A stretch of DNA of 35,872 nucleotides, taken from Actinomycetota bacterium (GTDB lineage: Bacteria; Actinomycetota; Actinomycetes; Mycobacteriales; HKI-0501). The notes beneath the pieces were generated by a model, which did no database searches, was not told where the DNA came from, and saw only the letters and a program-made list of their open reading frames with translations. The translations under genes and the position numbers were made by a program. This document shows, one piece after another, positions 1 to 9,247 of this stretch. The DNA lies in NCBI GenBank assembly GCA_030840805.1, contig JAVEDU010000108.1, forward strand, positions 1-35,872, read 5' to 3'. Position 1 is the first letter of the stretch; each line of letters begins with the position of its first letter.

Positions 1-762
1 GGGGAGGGCGCGGACGACGTGCCGCTCACCGAGGAGCACCTGCTGGTCAGGGCCATGCGGACCGCGTTCGAGGCCCTGGGTGGGCAGCCGGCCGGCCTCC
101 GGGTGGGCTGCGTCAACCAGATCCCGCACGCGCGTGGCCTCGGCTCGTCCGCGGCGACCATAGTGGCGGGAATGCTGGCGGCCCGCGCGCTTGTTGCCGA
201 GGGTGAGAACCGCCTCGACGACGCCGGCCTGCTGGTGCTGGCCACCGCGATGGAGGGTCATCCCGACAACGTCGCCGCCTGTCTGTACGGCGGACTGACG
301 ATCGCATGGATGGCGGACGGCGCCGGGCACGCCGTCCGGGTCGCGACTCACCCGGACGTGCGTCCGGTCGCCTTCGTCCCACCGACGCGGTCCTCCACCG
401 CGGAGGCGCGCGCGCTGATGCCGGCGGTGGTGCCGCTCGCCGACGCCGCCGCGAACGCGGGCCGTTCCGCGCTGCTCGTGCACGCGCTGTCGACCGACCC
501 GTCGCTGCTGCTCCCCGCCACGGTCGACCACCTCCACCAGCCGTACCGGGCGCCGGCGATGCCGCTCTCGGCCGCCCTGGTGACCGCGCTGCGCGACGCC
601 GGCATCCCGGCGGTCATCAGCGGGGCCGGCGGCACCGTGTTGGCATTCGCGCCGGACCGGGTGGAGGATGGGGTCTACGAGCGGTTCGCGGCAGAATCGT
701 TCGCGGTACATCGCCTCGACGTCGACACCGAAGGCGCCACCGTGGTCGCCGGACAAGCCTGA
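1..762 (+). CDS. thrB: Homoserine kinase, N-terminus cut off by the window edge
   Basis: ATP-dependent phosphorylation of L-homoserine in threonine biosynthesis, cytosolic, GHMP kinase family. The frame is open from base 1 (reading G-E-G-A-D-D), so the true start lies before the window. An internal GTG at 19 is not a credible start because family residues precede it. The GHMP phosphate-binding loop is visible as P-H-A-R-G-L-G-S-S-A-A at about 120-155. A Gly-rich C-terminal motif, S-G-A-G-G-T, lies near 618-640. About 253 residues are present against a usual 300 or so, so roughly the first 50 are missing. It ends 360 bases before rho. In actinobacteria thrB commonly follows hom and thrC, which would lie to the left. 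Confidence 0.93.
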   Translation, partial: GEGADDVPLTEEHLLVRAMRTAFEALGGQPAGLRVGCVNQIPHARGLGSSAATIVAGMLAARALVAEGENRLDDAGLLVLATAMEGHPDNVAACLYGGLTIAWMADGAGHAVRVATHPDVRPVAFVPPTRSSTAEARALMPAVVPLADAAANAGRSALLVHALSTDPSLLLPATVDHLHQPYRAPAMPLSAALVTALRDAGIPAVISGAGGTVLAFAPDRVEDGVYERFAAESFAVHRLDVDTEGATVVAGQA

Positions 763-805
763 CCGACCGGGCACACCCTCGGGAACACTCGACAGCTCCT
801 GGTTG

Positions 806-834
806 TTGCTGCAAGTGGCGGGTGCGTCTACGCT
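806..834 (+). promoter_or_regulatory. Candidate rho promoter (TTGCTG, 17-base spacer, TACGCT)
   Basis: A TTGCTG box at 806-811 and a TACGCT box at 829-834 are separated by exactly 17 bases, matching a housekeeping sigma promoter of the TTGNNN/TANNNT type. It would leave a leader of about 280 bases before the rho TTG start. It is the best candidate in the 360-base gene-free stretch 763-1122. Inferred from sequence only. Confidence 0.45.
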
Positions 835-1021
835 GCACACAGCACAGCCGCCCCCAGGGTGCGCGATGTCACCGGTTGAGCGATCCGTCTGCTCACCGCC
901 AGGGTTTTCCCCGCTCGTACGTCACGCCGCTATTTCGGGCGCCATGCTCAGGTAACTCCGGCGACGACGCGGGCGGCGTGGGGATCTCTCCGACATCTCC
1001 TCACCGGCTGTTCCACATGCT

Positions 1022-1064
1022 CCCCGCCTCCAGCGGCGGGGGAACCACCCGGCCGACAGGCCGG
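1022..1064 (+). promoter_or_regulatory. Two hairpins in the rho leader
   Basis: Two adjacent hairpins lie 60-100 bases before the rho start. The first has a 7-bp stem, 1022-1028 with 1035-1041, and a 6-base loop. The second has a 6-bp stem, 1049-1054 with 1059-1064, around a GACA loop. Rho genes in many bacteria are autoregulated through their leader, so these are candidates for such control. No T-run follows either hairpin. The rest of 763-1122 shows only the candidate promoter. Confidence 0.4.
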
Positions 1065-1122
1065 TCGCTCCACATCCGGCCGATGGGCTCACTGCCCCGG
1101 CCGTCGCAGGGAAGGACCCCCA

Positions 1123-3282
1123 TTGAGCGACACCACCGACCTCCTCACCGACGCGAACGACGCCACGGGTGACGCGGGCACTGCGCCTGCCGCGCCCAAG
1201 ACGCGTCGCCGCGCGGGTGGAGGCCTCACCGCGATGCTGCTGCCCGAGTTGCAGGGCCTCGCCGGTGAGCTCGGCATCTCCGGCACCGGCCGCATGCGCA
1301 AGGGCGAGCTGATCGCCGCGATCCAGGCCAAGCAGTCGGGCGGCCAGACCGCGTCGCAGGCCGAGCTTCCGGTCGCCGCCGGCGCCCGCGGCTCCGCCGC
1401 GCGCCGCACCGGCACCGCGGCGCCCGCCGCCGTCAAGGCCGCGGCGCCCGCCGCCGCCCAGGCCGACGCGCCCGCCGCCCAGGCTGACGCGCCCGCCGCC
1501 CAGGCCGACGCACCTGCGACCGACGGTGCGCCCGCAGTCGCGGACAGCGAGCCCGGCACCGAGCGACGGCCGCGTGGCCGCCGTGGCGCCAGCCGCCCTG
1601 CCGGTGCACCCGACAGCCCCGGCACCCCGGCCCCGTCGGCCGCGCCGGCCGCGCCGGCCGCGCCGGCCGCGCCGGCCGCGCCGGCCGGTGAGACCACCAC
1701 TACCACCACCACCACCACCGACGACGGTGCCGACGACACCCGCGGTGACGACGCCCGCCGGCCCCAGCGTGAGCGGGGCGACGGCGAGCGCGGCCAGCGC
1801 GACCGTCAGCAGGGCGACCGCCAGCGGGACCGCAACGGCCGTGGCCAGGGCCAGGGCAGCGACCGCAACCAGGGCAGCGACCGCAACCAGGGCAGCGACC
1901 GTGGTCAGGGCAGCGACCGCAACCAGGGCAGCGACCGTGGTCAGGGCAGCGACCGTGGTCAGAACAACGACCGGGGCCAGAGCAACCCGAACGACCACGA
2001 CGACGACGAGGGCGGCAACCGCCGGCGGCGTGGCCGGTTCCGCGACCGCAACCGTCGCGGCGGCAGCGGCAGTGGTAGCGGCCGGGACCGTGGCGCGGAG
2101 CGCTTCGGCGGCGAGCCCGATCCGGTCGTCGGCGACGACGATGTCCTCGTCCCCGTGGCGGGCATCGTCGACATCCTCGACAACTACGCGTTCATCCGGA
2201 CGTCCGGTTACCTCACCGGCTCCAACGACGTGTACGTCTCGCTCTCGCAGGTGCGCAAGTACGGCCTGCGCCGCGGTGACGCGGTCACCGGTTCCGTGCG
2301 CCAGCCGAAGGAGGGCGAGCGGAAGGACAAGTACAACGCGCTCGTCCGCCTCGACGCGGTGAACGGCACGGATCCGGAGGAGGCCAAGAACCGCCCCGAG
2401 TTCCACAAGCTCACCCCGCTGTACCCGCAGGACCGCCTCCGGCTCGAGACCGAGTCGCACATCCTGACGACCCGCGTGATCGACCTGGTCATGCCGATCG
2501 GCAAGGGCCAGCGCGCCCTCATCGTCTCGCCGCCGAAGGCAGGCAAGACGATGGTGCTCCAGGCGATCGCCAACGCGATCACCACGAACAACCCCGAGTG
2601 CCACCTCATGGTCGTCCTGGTCGACGAGCGGCCCGAGGAGGTCACCGACATGCAGCGGTCGGTGAAGGGCGAGGTCATCGCCTCGACCTTCGACCGTCCG
2701 CCGTCGGACCACACCACGGTCGCCGAGCTCTCCATCGAGCGGGCGAAGCGGCTGGTGGAGCTCGGGCACGACGTGGTCGTCCTGCTCGACTCGATCACCC
2801 GCCTCGGGCGCGCCTACAACCTGGCGGCCCCCGCCAGCGGGCGCATCCTCTCCGGTGGTGTCGACTCGACCGCGCTGTACCCGCCGAAGCGGTTCCTCGG
2901 CGCGGCGCGGAACATCGAGAACGGCGGCTCGCTCACGATCCTCGCCACGGCGCTGGTCGAGACGGGCTCGACGATGGACACGGTCATCTTCGAGGAGTTC
3001 AAGGGCACCGGTAACGCCGAGCTCAAGCTCGACCGGAAGCTCGCGGACAAGCGCATCTTCCCGGCGATCGACATCGACCCCTCCGGCACCCGCAAGGAGG
3101 AGATCCTGCTCCCGCCGGAGGAGCTGGCGATCGTGATCAAGCTGCGCCGGGTGCTCCACGCGCTGGACTCGCAGCAGTCGATCGAGCTGCTGCTGGACAG
3201 GATGAAGAAGACCCGGACCAACATCGAGTTCCTGATGCAGATCCAGAAGACCACGCCGGGCGGCGGCCTCAACGGCGAGTAG
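1123..3282 (+). CDS. rho: Transcription termination factor Rho with a long Arg/Gly/Asp-rich N-terminal insert
   Basis: Hexameric RNA-dependent ATPase that ends transcription. 719 residues, against about 420 in E. coli. Residues about 35-71 form the Rho N-terminal helical domain (L-L-P-E-L-Q-G-L-A...K-G-E-L-I-A-A-I). Residues about 75-340 are a low-complexity insert: Ala/Pro repeats, a run of nine Thr (near 1693-1720), then Arg/Asp/Gln/Gly-rich repeats. The cold-shock RNA-binding domain is at about 345-396 ([13 protein letters not shown]). The ATPase P-loop P-P-K-A-G-K-T is at 470-476, and Walker B ends at D556 ([10 protein letters not shown]). The TTG start is chosen because AGGGAAGGA lies just upstream and the product then starts M-S-D-T-T-D. 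Long inserts are usual in high-GC actinobacterial Rho. The exact repeat content here varies by species. Confidence 0.97.
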   Translation: MSDTTDLLTDANDATGDAGTAPAAPKTRRRAGGGLTAMLLPELQGLAGELGISGTGRMRKGELIAAIQAKQSGGQTASQAELPVAAGARGSAARRTGTAAPAAVKAAAPAAAQADAPAAQADAPAAQADAPATDGAPAVADSEPGTERRPRGRRGASRPAGAPDSPGTPAPSAAPAAPAAPAAPAAPAGETTTTTTTTTDDGADDTRGDDARRPQRERGDGERGQRDRQQGDRQRDRNGRGQGQGSDRNQGSDRNQGSDRGQGSDRNQGSDRGQGSDRGQNNDRGQSNPNDHDDDEGGNRRRRGRFRDRNRRGGSGSGSGRDRGAERFGGEPDPVVGDDDVLVPVAGIVDILDNYAFIRTSGYLTGSNDVYVSLSQVRKYGLRRGDAVTGSVRQPKEGERKDKYNALVRLDAVNGTDPEEAKNRPEFHKLTPLYPQDRLRLETESHILTTRVIDLVMPIGKGQRALIVSPPKAGKTMVLQAIANAITTNNPECHLMVVLVDERPEEVTDMQRSVKGEVIASTFDRPPSDHTTVAELSIERAKRLVELGHDVVVLLDSITRLGRAYNLAAPASGRILSGGVDSTALYPPKRFLGAARNIENGGSLTILATALVETGSTMDTVIFEEFKGTGNAELKLDRKLADKRIFPAIDIDPSGTRKEEILLPPEELAIVIKLRRVLHALDSQQSIELLLDRMKKTRTNIEFLMQIQKTTPGGGLNGE
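1852..1977 (+). repeat. Seven 18-base in-frame repeats inside rho
   Basis: Seven tandem 18-base units encode Q-G-S-D-R-(N or G), the last degenerate as Q-N-N-D-R-G. Units fall at 1852, 1870, 1888, 1906, 1924, 1942 and 1960. Two codon versions (ending CGCAAC or CGTGGT) are mixed, which suggests recent unit duplication or slippage. The encoded stretch is polar, Arg-rich and probably disordered. Confidence 0.9.
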
Positions 3283-3299
3283 TCCCGCCCCGCGAACTG

Positions 3300-3336
3300 C
3301 GACGATGCCGGCCGGCACCCCCGGCCGGCATCGTCG
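3300..3336 (+). terminator. Terminator-like hairpin after rho
   Basis: A 14-bp perfect stem (3300-3313 with 3323-3336) encloses a 9-base loop, 17 bases after the rho stop. No T-run follows, as is common in high-GC actinobacteria. Confidence 0.65.
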
Positions 3337-3404
3337 TCCCGGTCCGGTCGTCCTGCGCCGGACCCGGGTGGAACAAGCCGCCCGCCCGCCCTGTTGAACC
3401 GTCT

Positions 3405-3422
3405 GTCACACTGTTGAGTGAC
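3405..3422. promoter_or_regulatory. Inverted repeat upstream of rpmE
   Basis: GTCACAC, 4 bases, GAGTGAC forms an imperfect dyad 65 bases before the rpmE start. The heptamer CTGTTGA also occurs twice nearby, 20 bases apart (3391 and 3411). It could be an operator, but no known regulator motif is recognised and no clear -10 box is seen. Confidence 0.25.
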
Positions 3423-3486
3423 TTCCGGTACCGGTTCACGTCCCGTGCCCGCGTGACGACCCGGCGACCTTGACGAAAGAGGAACC

Positions 3487-3711
3487 ATGAAGCCCGACGT
3501 CCACCCGCAGTACACCGAGACCACGGTGACGTGCTCCTGCGGCAGCACCTTCACCACGCGCAGCACCTCGACGAGTGGCTCGATCCACGCCGACGTGTGC
3601 TCGCAGTGCCACCCGTTCTACACGGGCAAGCAGAAGATCCTCGACACCGGCGGCCGCGTGGCCCGGTTCGAGAAGCGCTTCGGCAAGCGCCCCGGCAAGG
3701 CCGACAGCTAG
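3487..3711 (+). CDS. rpmE: 50S ribosomal protein L31, zinc-binding form
   Basis: Structural protein of the large ribosomal subunit. 74 residues, normal for L31. Four cysteines (C16, C18, C38, C41) in the pattern C-x-C ... C-x2-C mark the zinc-containing paralogue rather than the zinc-free form made in zinc starvation. The ATG start is preceded by AAAGAGGA. Its place between rho and prfA is the conserved actinobacterial order. Hairpins on both sides suggest it is transcribed as its own unit. Confidence 0.96.
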   Translation: MKPDVHPQYTETTVTCSCGSTFTTRSTSTSGSIHADVCSQCHPFYTGKQKILDTGGRVARFEKRFGKRPGKADS

Positions 3712-3718
3712 CAACGCC

Positions 3719-3763
3719 ACGGCGCCCGTTCGCGATCCTGCCCGGATCGCGGGCGGGCGCCGT
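3719..3763 (+). terminator. Terminator-like hairpin between rpmE and prfA
   Basis: A two-part stem: outer 10 bp (3719-3728 with 3754-3763), a 2x2 internal loop, then inner 8 bp (3731-3738 with 3744-3751) and a 5-base loop. It starts 8 bases after the rpmE stop. There is no T-run. Confidence 0.65.
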
Positions 3764-3804
3764 CGTCATGTCCGGACCGGCGCCCCACTCCACGGAGGAC
3801 CACG

Positions 3805-4881
3805 ATGAAACGCGACGGCGAGTCCCTCGACGCGCTCCTCGCCGAGCACGCCGACCTCGAGCGCGAGCTCGCCGATCCCGCCGTGCACGCCGACCAGGGG
3901 CGGGCCCGCGAGCTCGGCCGCCGGTACGCGGAGCTGGACCCGGTCGTGCAGGCGGCCCGGGAGCTGGGGGGCGCCCGCGACGACCTGGAGGCGGCCCGGG
4001 AGCTCGGCGGGGACGACCCCGCGTTCGCCGCCGAGGCGCGCGAGCTGGCCGGGCAGATCCCGGCGCTGGAGGCACGGCTCACCGAGCTGATGCTGCCCCG
4101 CGACCCGGCGGATGCGAAGGACGTGATCCTGGAGATCAAGGCGGGGGAGGGCGGCGAGGAGTCGGCCCTCTTCGCCGGCGACCTGCTCCGGATGTACCTG
4201 CGGTACGCCGAGCGGCAGGGCTGGAAGACCGAGGTCATCGACTCCACGGAGAGCGACCTCGGCGGGTACAAGGACGTGTCCGTCGCCGTGAAGGCCCGGG
4301 GCGTTCCGGCGCCGGGGCAGGGCGTGTTCGCCCGGCTCAAGTACGAGGGCGGCGTCCACCGCGTGCAGCGCGTGCCGGTCACCGAGTCGCAGGGGCGGAT
4401 CCACACCTCCGCGGCCGGGGTGCTCGTGCTCGCGGAGGCGGCGGACGTCGACGTGACGATCAACGCGAACGACCTGCGGATCGACGTCTACCGGTCCAGC
4501 GGCCCCGGTGGGCAGAGCGTCAACACCACCGATTCCGCCGTACGGATCACGCATGTCCCGACCGGCATCGTCGCCTCCTGCCAGAACGAGAAGTCGCAGC
4601 TCCAGAACAAGGAGCAGGCGATGCGCATCCTGCGGGCCCGGCTCCTCGCCGCCGCGCAGGAGGAGGCCGACGCCGCCGCGAGTGCGGAGCGGCGGTCCCA
4701 GATCCGCACGGTGGACCGCAGCGAGCGGATCCGGACGTACAACTTCCCGGAGAACCGGATCAGCGACCACCGGGTCAACTACAAGGCCTACAACCTCGAC
4801 CAGGTGCTGGAGGGCGAGCTCGACGGCGTGGTCGAGGCGCTCGTGGCGGCGGACACGGCGGCGCGGCTCGGTGGCGGCTGA
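3805..4881 (+). CDS. prfA: Peptide chain release factor 1
   Basis: Reads UAA and UAG stop codons and triggers peptide release on the ribosome. 358 residues, normal. The codon-reading tripeptide is P191-V192-T193, the P-x-T type of RF1 rather than the S-P-F of RF2. The catalytic loop is G-P-G-G-Q at 233-237. The ATG start has GGAGG 6 bases upstream. The 3' end overlaps prmC, whose product methylates the Gln of the GGQ loop, so enzyme and substrate are coupled in one transcript. Confidence 0.97.
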   Translation: MKRDGESLDALLAEHADLERELADPAVHADQGRARELGRRYAELDPVVQAARELGGARDDLEAARELGGDDPAFAAEARELAGQIPALEARLTELMLPRDPADAKDVILEIKAGEGGEESALFAGDLLRMYLRYAERQGWKTEVIDSTESDLGGYKDVSVAVKARGVPAPGQGVFARLKYEGGVHRVQRVPVTESQGRIHTSAAGVLVLAEAADVDVTINANDLRIDVYRSSGPGGQSVNTTDSAVRITHVPTGIVASCQNEKSQLQNKEQAMRILRARLLAAAQEEADAAASAERRSQIRTVDRSERIRTYNFPENRISDHRVNYKAYNLDQVLEGELDGVVEALVAADTAARLGGG

Positions 4882-5734
4882 CCTCCGTTCCGCGCTCGCC
4901 GCGGCGACCGTGGAACTGACCGATGCCGGCGTCGACAGCCCCCGCAACGACGCCGAGATCCTTGCCGCGCACGTGCTGGGCTGCCGGCGGGGAGCCCTGG
5001 TCGTCGCCGACATGACCGGGGAGCAGGCCGGGCGGTACGCCGAGCTGGTGAGCCAGCGGGCGTCCCGGGTCCCGCTGCAGCACCTCACCGGGGTGGCCGG
5101 GTTCCGGCACCTGGACCTCGCCGTGGGGCCGGGCGTCTTCGTGCCGCGGCCGGAGACCGAGCTGCTGGCGGGGTGGGGCCTGTCCGTGCTCGGCGCCGCT
5201 CCCGTGGTCGTGGACCTCTGCGCCGGCTCCGGCGCCCTCGCGCTGAGCGTGGCCAACGAGTGCCCCTCGGCACGGGTGTACGCGGTCGAGCGCACGGAGT
5301 TCGCCGTCGCGTGGGCCGGCCGGAACGCCGAGACCCGGGCCGCGCTCGGCGACACCCCGATCACGCTGCTGCGCGGCGACGCGACCGATCCGGAGGTCCT
5401 GCGCGAGCTCGACGGCACCGTCGACCTCGTGCTGACGAACCCGCCGTACGTCCCCGACGGGGCGACCGTGGCCCGCGAGGTCGCCGAGCACGACCCGCCC
5501 GAGGCGCTGTGGGGCGGCCCCGACGGGCTCGACGTGGTGCGCGCGCTGGTCCGGCGGGCGGCGGCGCTGCTGAGGCCCGGCGGGTACCTGGGCATCGAGC
5601 ACGCCGACAGCCAGGGCACCGCGGTCCCGGCCGTCGTCCGCGCGGCGGGCGGCTGGACGGAGGTCACCGACCATCGCGACCTTGCCGACCGGGACCGGTT
5701 CACCACCGCGCGCCGTGACACGATGACGCCGTGA
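4871..5734 (+). CDS. prmC: Release factor glutamine methyltransferase
   Basis: SAM-dependent N5-methylation of the GGQ glutamine in RF1 and RF2. 287 residues. The N-terminal helical substrate domain is followed by the Rossmann methyltransferase with V-V-D-L-C-A-G-S-G at about 110-120. The catalytic N-P-P-Y is at 190-193. The GTG start at 4871 overlaps the prfA stop by 11 bases, which implies translational coupling. No strong ribosome binding site is seen, and longer readings would run through conserved prfA sequence. The stop overlaps the next start in GTGA. Confidence 0.94.
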   Translation: MAADLRSALAAATVELTDAGVDSPRNDAEILAAHVLGCRRGALVVADMTGEQAGRYAELVSQRASRVPLQHLTGVAGFRHLDLAVGPGVFVPRPETELLAGWGLSVLGAAPVVVDLCAGSGALALSVANECPSARVYAVERTEFAVAWAGRNAETRAALGDTPITLLRGDATDPEVLRELDGTVDLVLTNPPYVPDGATVAREVAEHDPPEALWGGPDGLDVVRALVRRAAALLRPGGYLGIEHADSQGTAVPAVVRAAGGWTEVTDHRDLADRDRFTTARRDTMTP

Positions 5735-6381
5735 GCAGGATCTTCGACACGCGCCAACCGACCGAGCGCGCCGACGGCATCGCGGCCGCGATCGACGCGG
5801 TACGCCGCGGTGGCCTGGTCGTGCTGCCGACCGACACCGTGTACGGCATCGGCGCCGACGCCTTCGACCGCCGCGCGGTGGCGGACCTGATCACGGCGAA
5901 GGGCCGCGGGCGGGACATGCCGGTGCCCGTCCTCGTCGGCTCCTGGCGCACGCTGGACGGCCTCGTCATGTCGGTGGACCAGCGGACGCGCGACCTGCTG
6001 GAGGCCTTCTGGCCCGGCGGCCTCACGCTCGTCGTCGAGCATGCGCCGTCGCTCGCCTGGGACCTCGGGGACGCGTACGGCACCGTCGCGGTCCGGATGC
6101 CGCTGCACCCCGTCGCGCTGGAGATCCTCGCCGAGACCGGCCCGATGGCGGTCTCCAGCGCGAACGCGACGGGTCACCCGCCCGCGGCCACCGCGGCCGA
6201 GGCGCAGGCGCAGCTCGGGTACCAGGTCGGCGTCTACCTGGAGGCGGGGGAGGGCGGCGCCCAGGTCCCGTCGACGATCGTCGACGTGACGCGGGACGTG
6301 CCCCGGGTGCTGCGGCTCGGCGCCGTGGGGCTCGACGAGCTACGCAAGGTCGTACCGGAGCTGGAGGCGAGCACCGGGTGA
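5731..6381 (+). CDS. L-threonylcarbamoyladenylate synthase (Sua5/YrdC/TsaC family)
   Basis: Makes threonylcarbamoyl-AMP from Thr, bicarbonate and ATP, the first step of the t6A37 modification of ANN-decoding tRNAs. 216 residues, covering the YrdC domain only, with no C-terminal Sua5 domain. Seen: L-P-T-D-T-V-Y-G-I-G near 32-41, the K-G-R motif near 57-59, and S-S-A-N-A near 142-146. The GTG start overlaps the prmC stop by 4 bases. The neighbours are all translation-related, which fits the role. Confidence 0.93.
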   Translation: MSRIFDTRQPTERADGIAAAIDAVRRGGLVVLPTDTVYGIGADAFDRRAVADLITAKGRGRDMPVPVLVGSWRTLDGLVMSVDQRTRDLLEAFWPGGLTLVVEHAPSLAWDLGDAYGTVAVRMPLHPVALEILAETGPMAVSSANATGHPPAATAAEAQAQLGYQVGVYLEAGEGGAQVPSTIVDVTRDVPRVLRLGAVGLDELRKVVPELEASTG

Positions 6382-6962
6382 GACCGTTCACCGTCCTGCA
6401 CGTCTGCATGGGCAACATCTGCCGGTCGCCGATGGCGGAGCGGCTGCTGGTCGCCCGGCTGGGTGCGGGCGCCCGCGACCTGATCGTCTCGCACGGCGCC
6501 GGGACCGGGGACTGGCACGAGGGCGAGCCGATGAACCCGCCCGCCGCCCGGCAGGTCCGCGCCCGCGGGGGCGACCCGGACTCGTTCCGCGCCCGGGGCC
6601 TCCTGCCCCAGTTCGTCACGGGCAGCGACCTGGTGCTCACCGCCACGGCGGAGCAGGTGGAGTTCGTCGTGCGGATGGTGCCCGCGGCGGCGGAGCGCAC
6701 GTTCGTGCTCGGCGAGTTCGGCCGGTTGGCCGCACAGGTCGACCTCGCGGCGCTGCCGTCGTACGCCCCCACCGCGGCGGCGGTCGCGGCCCGCGGTCGG
6801 GCGCTGGTGGCCGCCGTGGACGCCCGCCGCGACGGTGCGCTGCCGGACCCGGCCGACGACCTGGGCGATCCGTGGGGACGTGGGGAGCCGGTCTTCATGC
6901 GGACCGCGGACGCCGTGGAGCGGCACCTCGCGCCGCTGGTCACGGGCCTTGCCGGACCGTGA
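6378..6962 (+). CDS. Low molecular weight protein-tyrosine-phosphatase family protein
   Basis: 194 residues. The phosphate-binding loop C10-M-G-N-I-C-R16-S is at the N-terminus, and the general-acid motif D157-P lies in L-P-D-P-A-D-D, so both catalytic parts are present. The length is above the usual 150-160. The extra residues lie mostly before D157, in an Ala/Arg-rich stretch. The GTG start overlaps the tsaC stop by 4 bases. Members of this fold include Tyr/Arg phosphatases and arsenate reductases. The DP acid loop favours a phosphatase. Its substrate is unknown. Confidence 0.85.
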   Translation: MRPFTVLHVCMGNICRSPMAERLLVARLGAGARDLIVSHGAGTGDWHEGEPMNPPAARQVRARGGDPDSFRARGLLPQFVTGSDLVLTATAEQVEFVVRMVPAAAERTFVLGEFGRLAAQVDLAALPSYAPTAAAVAARGRALVAAVDARRDGALPDPADDLGDPWGRGEPVFMRTADAVERHLAPLVTGLAGP

Positions 6963-6996
6963 TCGGCTGATCTCGGGCAGTTGACCCCACAGCAAG

Positions 6997-7002
6997 TAGG
7001 GT
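6997..7002 (+). promoter_or_regulatory. Candidate -10 box for glyA (TAGGGT)
   Basis: TAGGGT fits the TANNNT -10 consensus and would start transcription near 7009, leaving a leader of about 30 bases with GAGGAG before the ATG. A TTGACC at 6981-6986 is only 10 bases upstream, too close to be its -35 partner. Confidence 0.35.
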
Positions 7003-7038
7003 GGCTCATCGGCCCGCCGCGAGCGAGGAGCACGCCCG

Positions 7039-8304
7039 ATGAGCACTCCGTTCTGGGGACCCGACTTCGACGCGCTGGCCGCCGAGGACCCCGAGATCGC
7101 CGAGGTGGTCCTCGGCGAGCTCGACCGGCTCCGTGGTGGCCTCCAGCTCATCGCCAGCGAGAACCTGACCTCGCCCGCCGTCCTCGCCGCGCTCGGCTCG
7201 ACGCTGAGCAACAAGTACGCCGAGGGCTACCCCGGCCGGCGGTACTACGGCGGCTGCGCCCAGGTGGACCGCGCCGAGGAGATCGGCATCGCCCGCGCCC
7301 TCGAACTGTTCGGCGCCGACCACGCCAACCTCCAGCCCCACTCCGGCGCGAGCGCGAACCTGGCGGCGTACGCGGCGCTGCTCGTCCCCGGCGACACCGT
7401 TCTCGCGATGTCGCTGCCGCACGGCGGGCACCTCACCCACGGCAGCAAGGTGAACTTCTCCGGCCGCTGGTTCGACACCGTCGGGTACACGGTGCGCCGG
7501 GACACCGAGCTGATCGACTACGACGAGGTCCGTGACCTCGCGCTCGAGCACCAGCCGAAGATGATCATCTGCGGCGCGACGGCGTACCCGCGGTTGATCG
7601 ACTTCGCCCGGTTCCGCGAGATCGCCGACGAGGTGGGGGCGTACCTGCTGGTGGACGCCGCGCACTTCATCGGCCTGGTGGCCGGCGGCGTGATCCCGTC
7701 GCCGGTGCCGTACGCGGACGTCGTCTCGTTCACCACGCACAAGGTGTTGCGGGGGCCACGCGGCGGGATGCTGCTGTGCCGGGCGGACCTCGCCCAGCGC
7801 ATCGACAAGGCCGTGTTCCCGTTCAGCCAGGGTGGCCCGCTCATGCACTCCGTCGCGGCGAAGGCGGTCGCGCTCCGGGAGGCCCAGCGGCCCGCGTACC
7901 GGGACTACGCCCGGCAGGTCGTCCGCAACAGCCAGGCACTCGCGGAGGGCCTCGCCGCCGAGGGGATGCGACCCGTCTCCGGGGGTACCGACACCCATCT
8001 CGCGCTCATCGACCTGCGCGAGACCGGGGTGACCGGCGCCGAGGCCGAGTCGCGCTGCGACGCCGCGGGCATCACGCTCAACAAGAACGCCATCCCGTAC
8101 GACCCGGAGAAGCCGATGGTCGCCTCGGGCATCCGCGTCGGGACGCCCAGCGTGACGACGCAGGGGATGACCGAGCACGACATGAAGGAGGTCGCCTCGC
8201 TCATCGGCCGGGCGGTGCGGGACGCCGACGGCACGGCGGCGCCGGAGCTTGCGCGGGCCGTCGGGGAGCTGGTGGGGCGCTGCCCCGCCTACCCGCGCGA
8301 CTGA
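7039..8304 (+). CDS. glyA: Serine hydroxymethyltransferase
   Basis: PLP enzyme interconverting serine and glycine with transfer of a one-carbon unit to tetrahydrofolate. 421 residues, normal. Seen: S-E-N near residues 35-37, the [13 protein letters not shown] substrate loop near 58-70, H-S-G-A near 101-104, and the PLP lysine K235 in [15 protein letters not shown] start with GAGGAG about 8 bases upstream. Many actinobacteria have a WecA-like sugar-phosphate transferase between glyA and the atp genes. It is absent here. Confidence 0.96.
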   Translation: MSTPFWGPDFDALAAEDPEIAEVVLGELDRLRGGLQLIASENLTSPAVLAALGSTLSNKYAEGYPGRRYYGGCAQVDRAEEIGIARALELFGADHANLQPHSGASANLAAYAALLVPGDTVLAMSLPHGGHLTHGSKVNFSGRWFDTVGYTVRRDTELIDYDEVRDLALEHQPKMIICGATAYPRLIDFARFREIADEVGAYLLVDAAHFIGLVAGGVIPSPVPYADVVSFTTHKVLRGPRGGMLLCRADLAQRIDKAVFPFSQGGPLMHSVAAKAVALREAQRPAYRDYARQVVRNSQALAEGLAAEGMRPVSGGTDTHLALIDLRETGVTGAEAESRCDAAGITLNKNAIPYDPEKPMVASGIRVGTPSVTTQGMTEHDMKEVASLIGRAVRDADGTAAPELARAVGELVGRCPAYPRD

Positions 8305-8341
8305 CGCGGTCCGCCCGACCGGGCGCCCGGACGAGGTGCGA

Positions 8342-8373
8342 TAGATTTCGGTACCGGCCGCTACCGCGGCCGG
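8342..8373 (+). promoter_or_regulatory. Candidate atp operon -10 box (TAGATT) and leader hairpin
   Basis: TAGATT at 8342-8347 fits TANNNT and lies about 95 bases before the first gene of the ATP synthase locus. The predicted start would be near 8354. There a perfect 8-bp hairpin (8354-8361 with 8366-8373, loop TACC) would sit at the very 5' end of the transcript. No canonical -35 is seen. A short weak hairpin at 8312-8325 may end the glyA transcript. Confidence 0.4.
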
Positions 8374-8441
8374 ACAACCCCTGACGACACCGCGGGCGGC
8401 GGCCGAGGCCGCGCGCCGTCGCACCGACCGGAGGCGAACCC

Positions 8442-8876
8442 ATGGCTGTCAGCGCCCCGCGCCGCGGCGGTCGTCACCCGCTCCTGCGGAACCGCCGCGC
8501 CCTCGCCGGTGGCGGCGCGGCGCTCGTCGTCCTGCTGCTCGCCGGCTCGGCCGCGCTCGGCGGCCTGCCCGCGCTGCTCGGGTCCGTGGTGGGCCTGCTG
8601 CTCGTCGCGGCGTTCCTGGTCGGCGGCCGGCTCCCGGTCCGGCTCGGAGACCGGGTGCCCGCGGCCGTGGGCTTTGCGGTGCTCGTGGTGAACTACTCCG
8701 TTCGCCTCGTGCTGATGCTGATGGCCCTCGCGGCGCTGCGCGACGTCTCGTGGATCGAGCCGCGGGCGGTCGGCGCGACGATCATCCTCGGCGCCCTGAT
8801 GTGGAGCGCGGTGGAGGTGGTCGGGCACGTGACGTCCCGGCGGCCCACCATCGAGCCGATCGGGACCGGCCGATGA
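8442..8876 (+). CDS. AtpI-like ATP synthase accessory membrane protein
   Basis: 144 residues with an Arg-rich start, then four hydrophobic segments at about 21-42, 43-58, 70-92 and 105-125. This matches the size and topology of ATP synthase protein I, which helps assemble the c-ring or its cation supply. Primary sequence identity to AtpI is weak by eye, so the call rests on topology and position. The ATG start has GGAGG 7 bases upstream. The stop overlaps the next start in ATGA. Confidence 0.65.
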   Translation: MAVSAPRRGGRHPLLRNRRALAGGGAALVVLLLAGSAALGGLPALLGSVVGLLLVAAFLVGGRLPVRLGDRVPAAVGFAVLVVNYSVRLVLMLMALAALRDVSWIEPRAVGATIILGALMWSAVEVVGHVTSRRPTIEPIGTGR

Positions 8877-9247
8877 GCGACGACGACGTACCTCGGTCCA
8901 CACCGGACACTCCCGTACCCGACCGTCCGGAGCCGGCCCGGAAACCGGTGTCCCGGTGGGGCGACGCGCATTACCCGCAGTTCGATCCGTGGTCGGCGAT
9001 GAGTTCCATCATGGCCGGTGTCCTGCTGTGGGGCGTGATCGGCTGGGGGGTGTCGAAGTGGACCGGAATCGAGGTCTTCGCCGGCGTCGGAATCCTGATC
9101 GGGGGGGTGCTCGGAACTCTCGTCGTATACCTCCGGTACGGTAGGCCACAGTCTGGAACGCCCGGTGCGGCGCGCCACGACAGAACCCCCGCGGAGCGTG
9201 GTCCTCGACCGTCCGCTGCGCCCCCCGCCGAGGAGGAGAAGCCGTGA
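8873..9247 (+). CDS. AtpZ-like small membrane protein (ATPase gene 1 family)
   Basis: 124 residues: an acidic, Pro-rich N-terminus, then two hydrophobic helices at about 43-60 and 65-85 joined by a short loop (K-W-T-G-I-E). The second is Gly-rich (G-I-L-I-G-G-V-L-G-T-L-V-V-Y-L-R-Y), the pattern of the AtpZ/ATPase_gene1 family found just upstream of atpB. The C-terminal 35 residues are Pro/Glu/Arg-rich. ATG overlaps the previous stop by 4 bases, and its stop overlaps the atpB start in GTGA. AtpI and AtpZ are reported to act together in magnesium or calcium supply or c-ring assembly. Confidence 0.7.
   Translation: MSDDDVPRSTPDTPVPDRPEPARKPVSRWGDAHYPQFDPWSAMSSIMAGVLLWGVIGWGVSKWTGIEVFAGVGILIGGVLGTLVVYLRYGRPQSGTPGAARHDRTPAERGPRPSAAPPAEEEKP

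Noticed and set aside
944-955. Tiny reading frame M-L-R before rho
   Set aside because: No ribosome binding site, only three codons, and no known leader peptide of this kind that I can name with confidence.
922-3318. 798-residue open frame opposite rho
   Set aside because: It mirrors the rho codon pattern. Very high GC leaves antisense frames open, and the product is low-complexity with no recognisable domain.
6981-6986. TTGACC as a -35 box for glyA
   Set aside because: Only 10 bases separate it from the TAGGGT box, too few for a promoter, and no other -10 box lies at the right distance.
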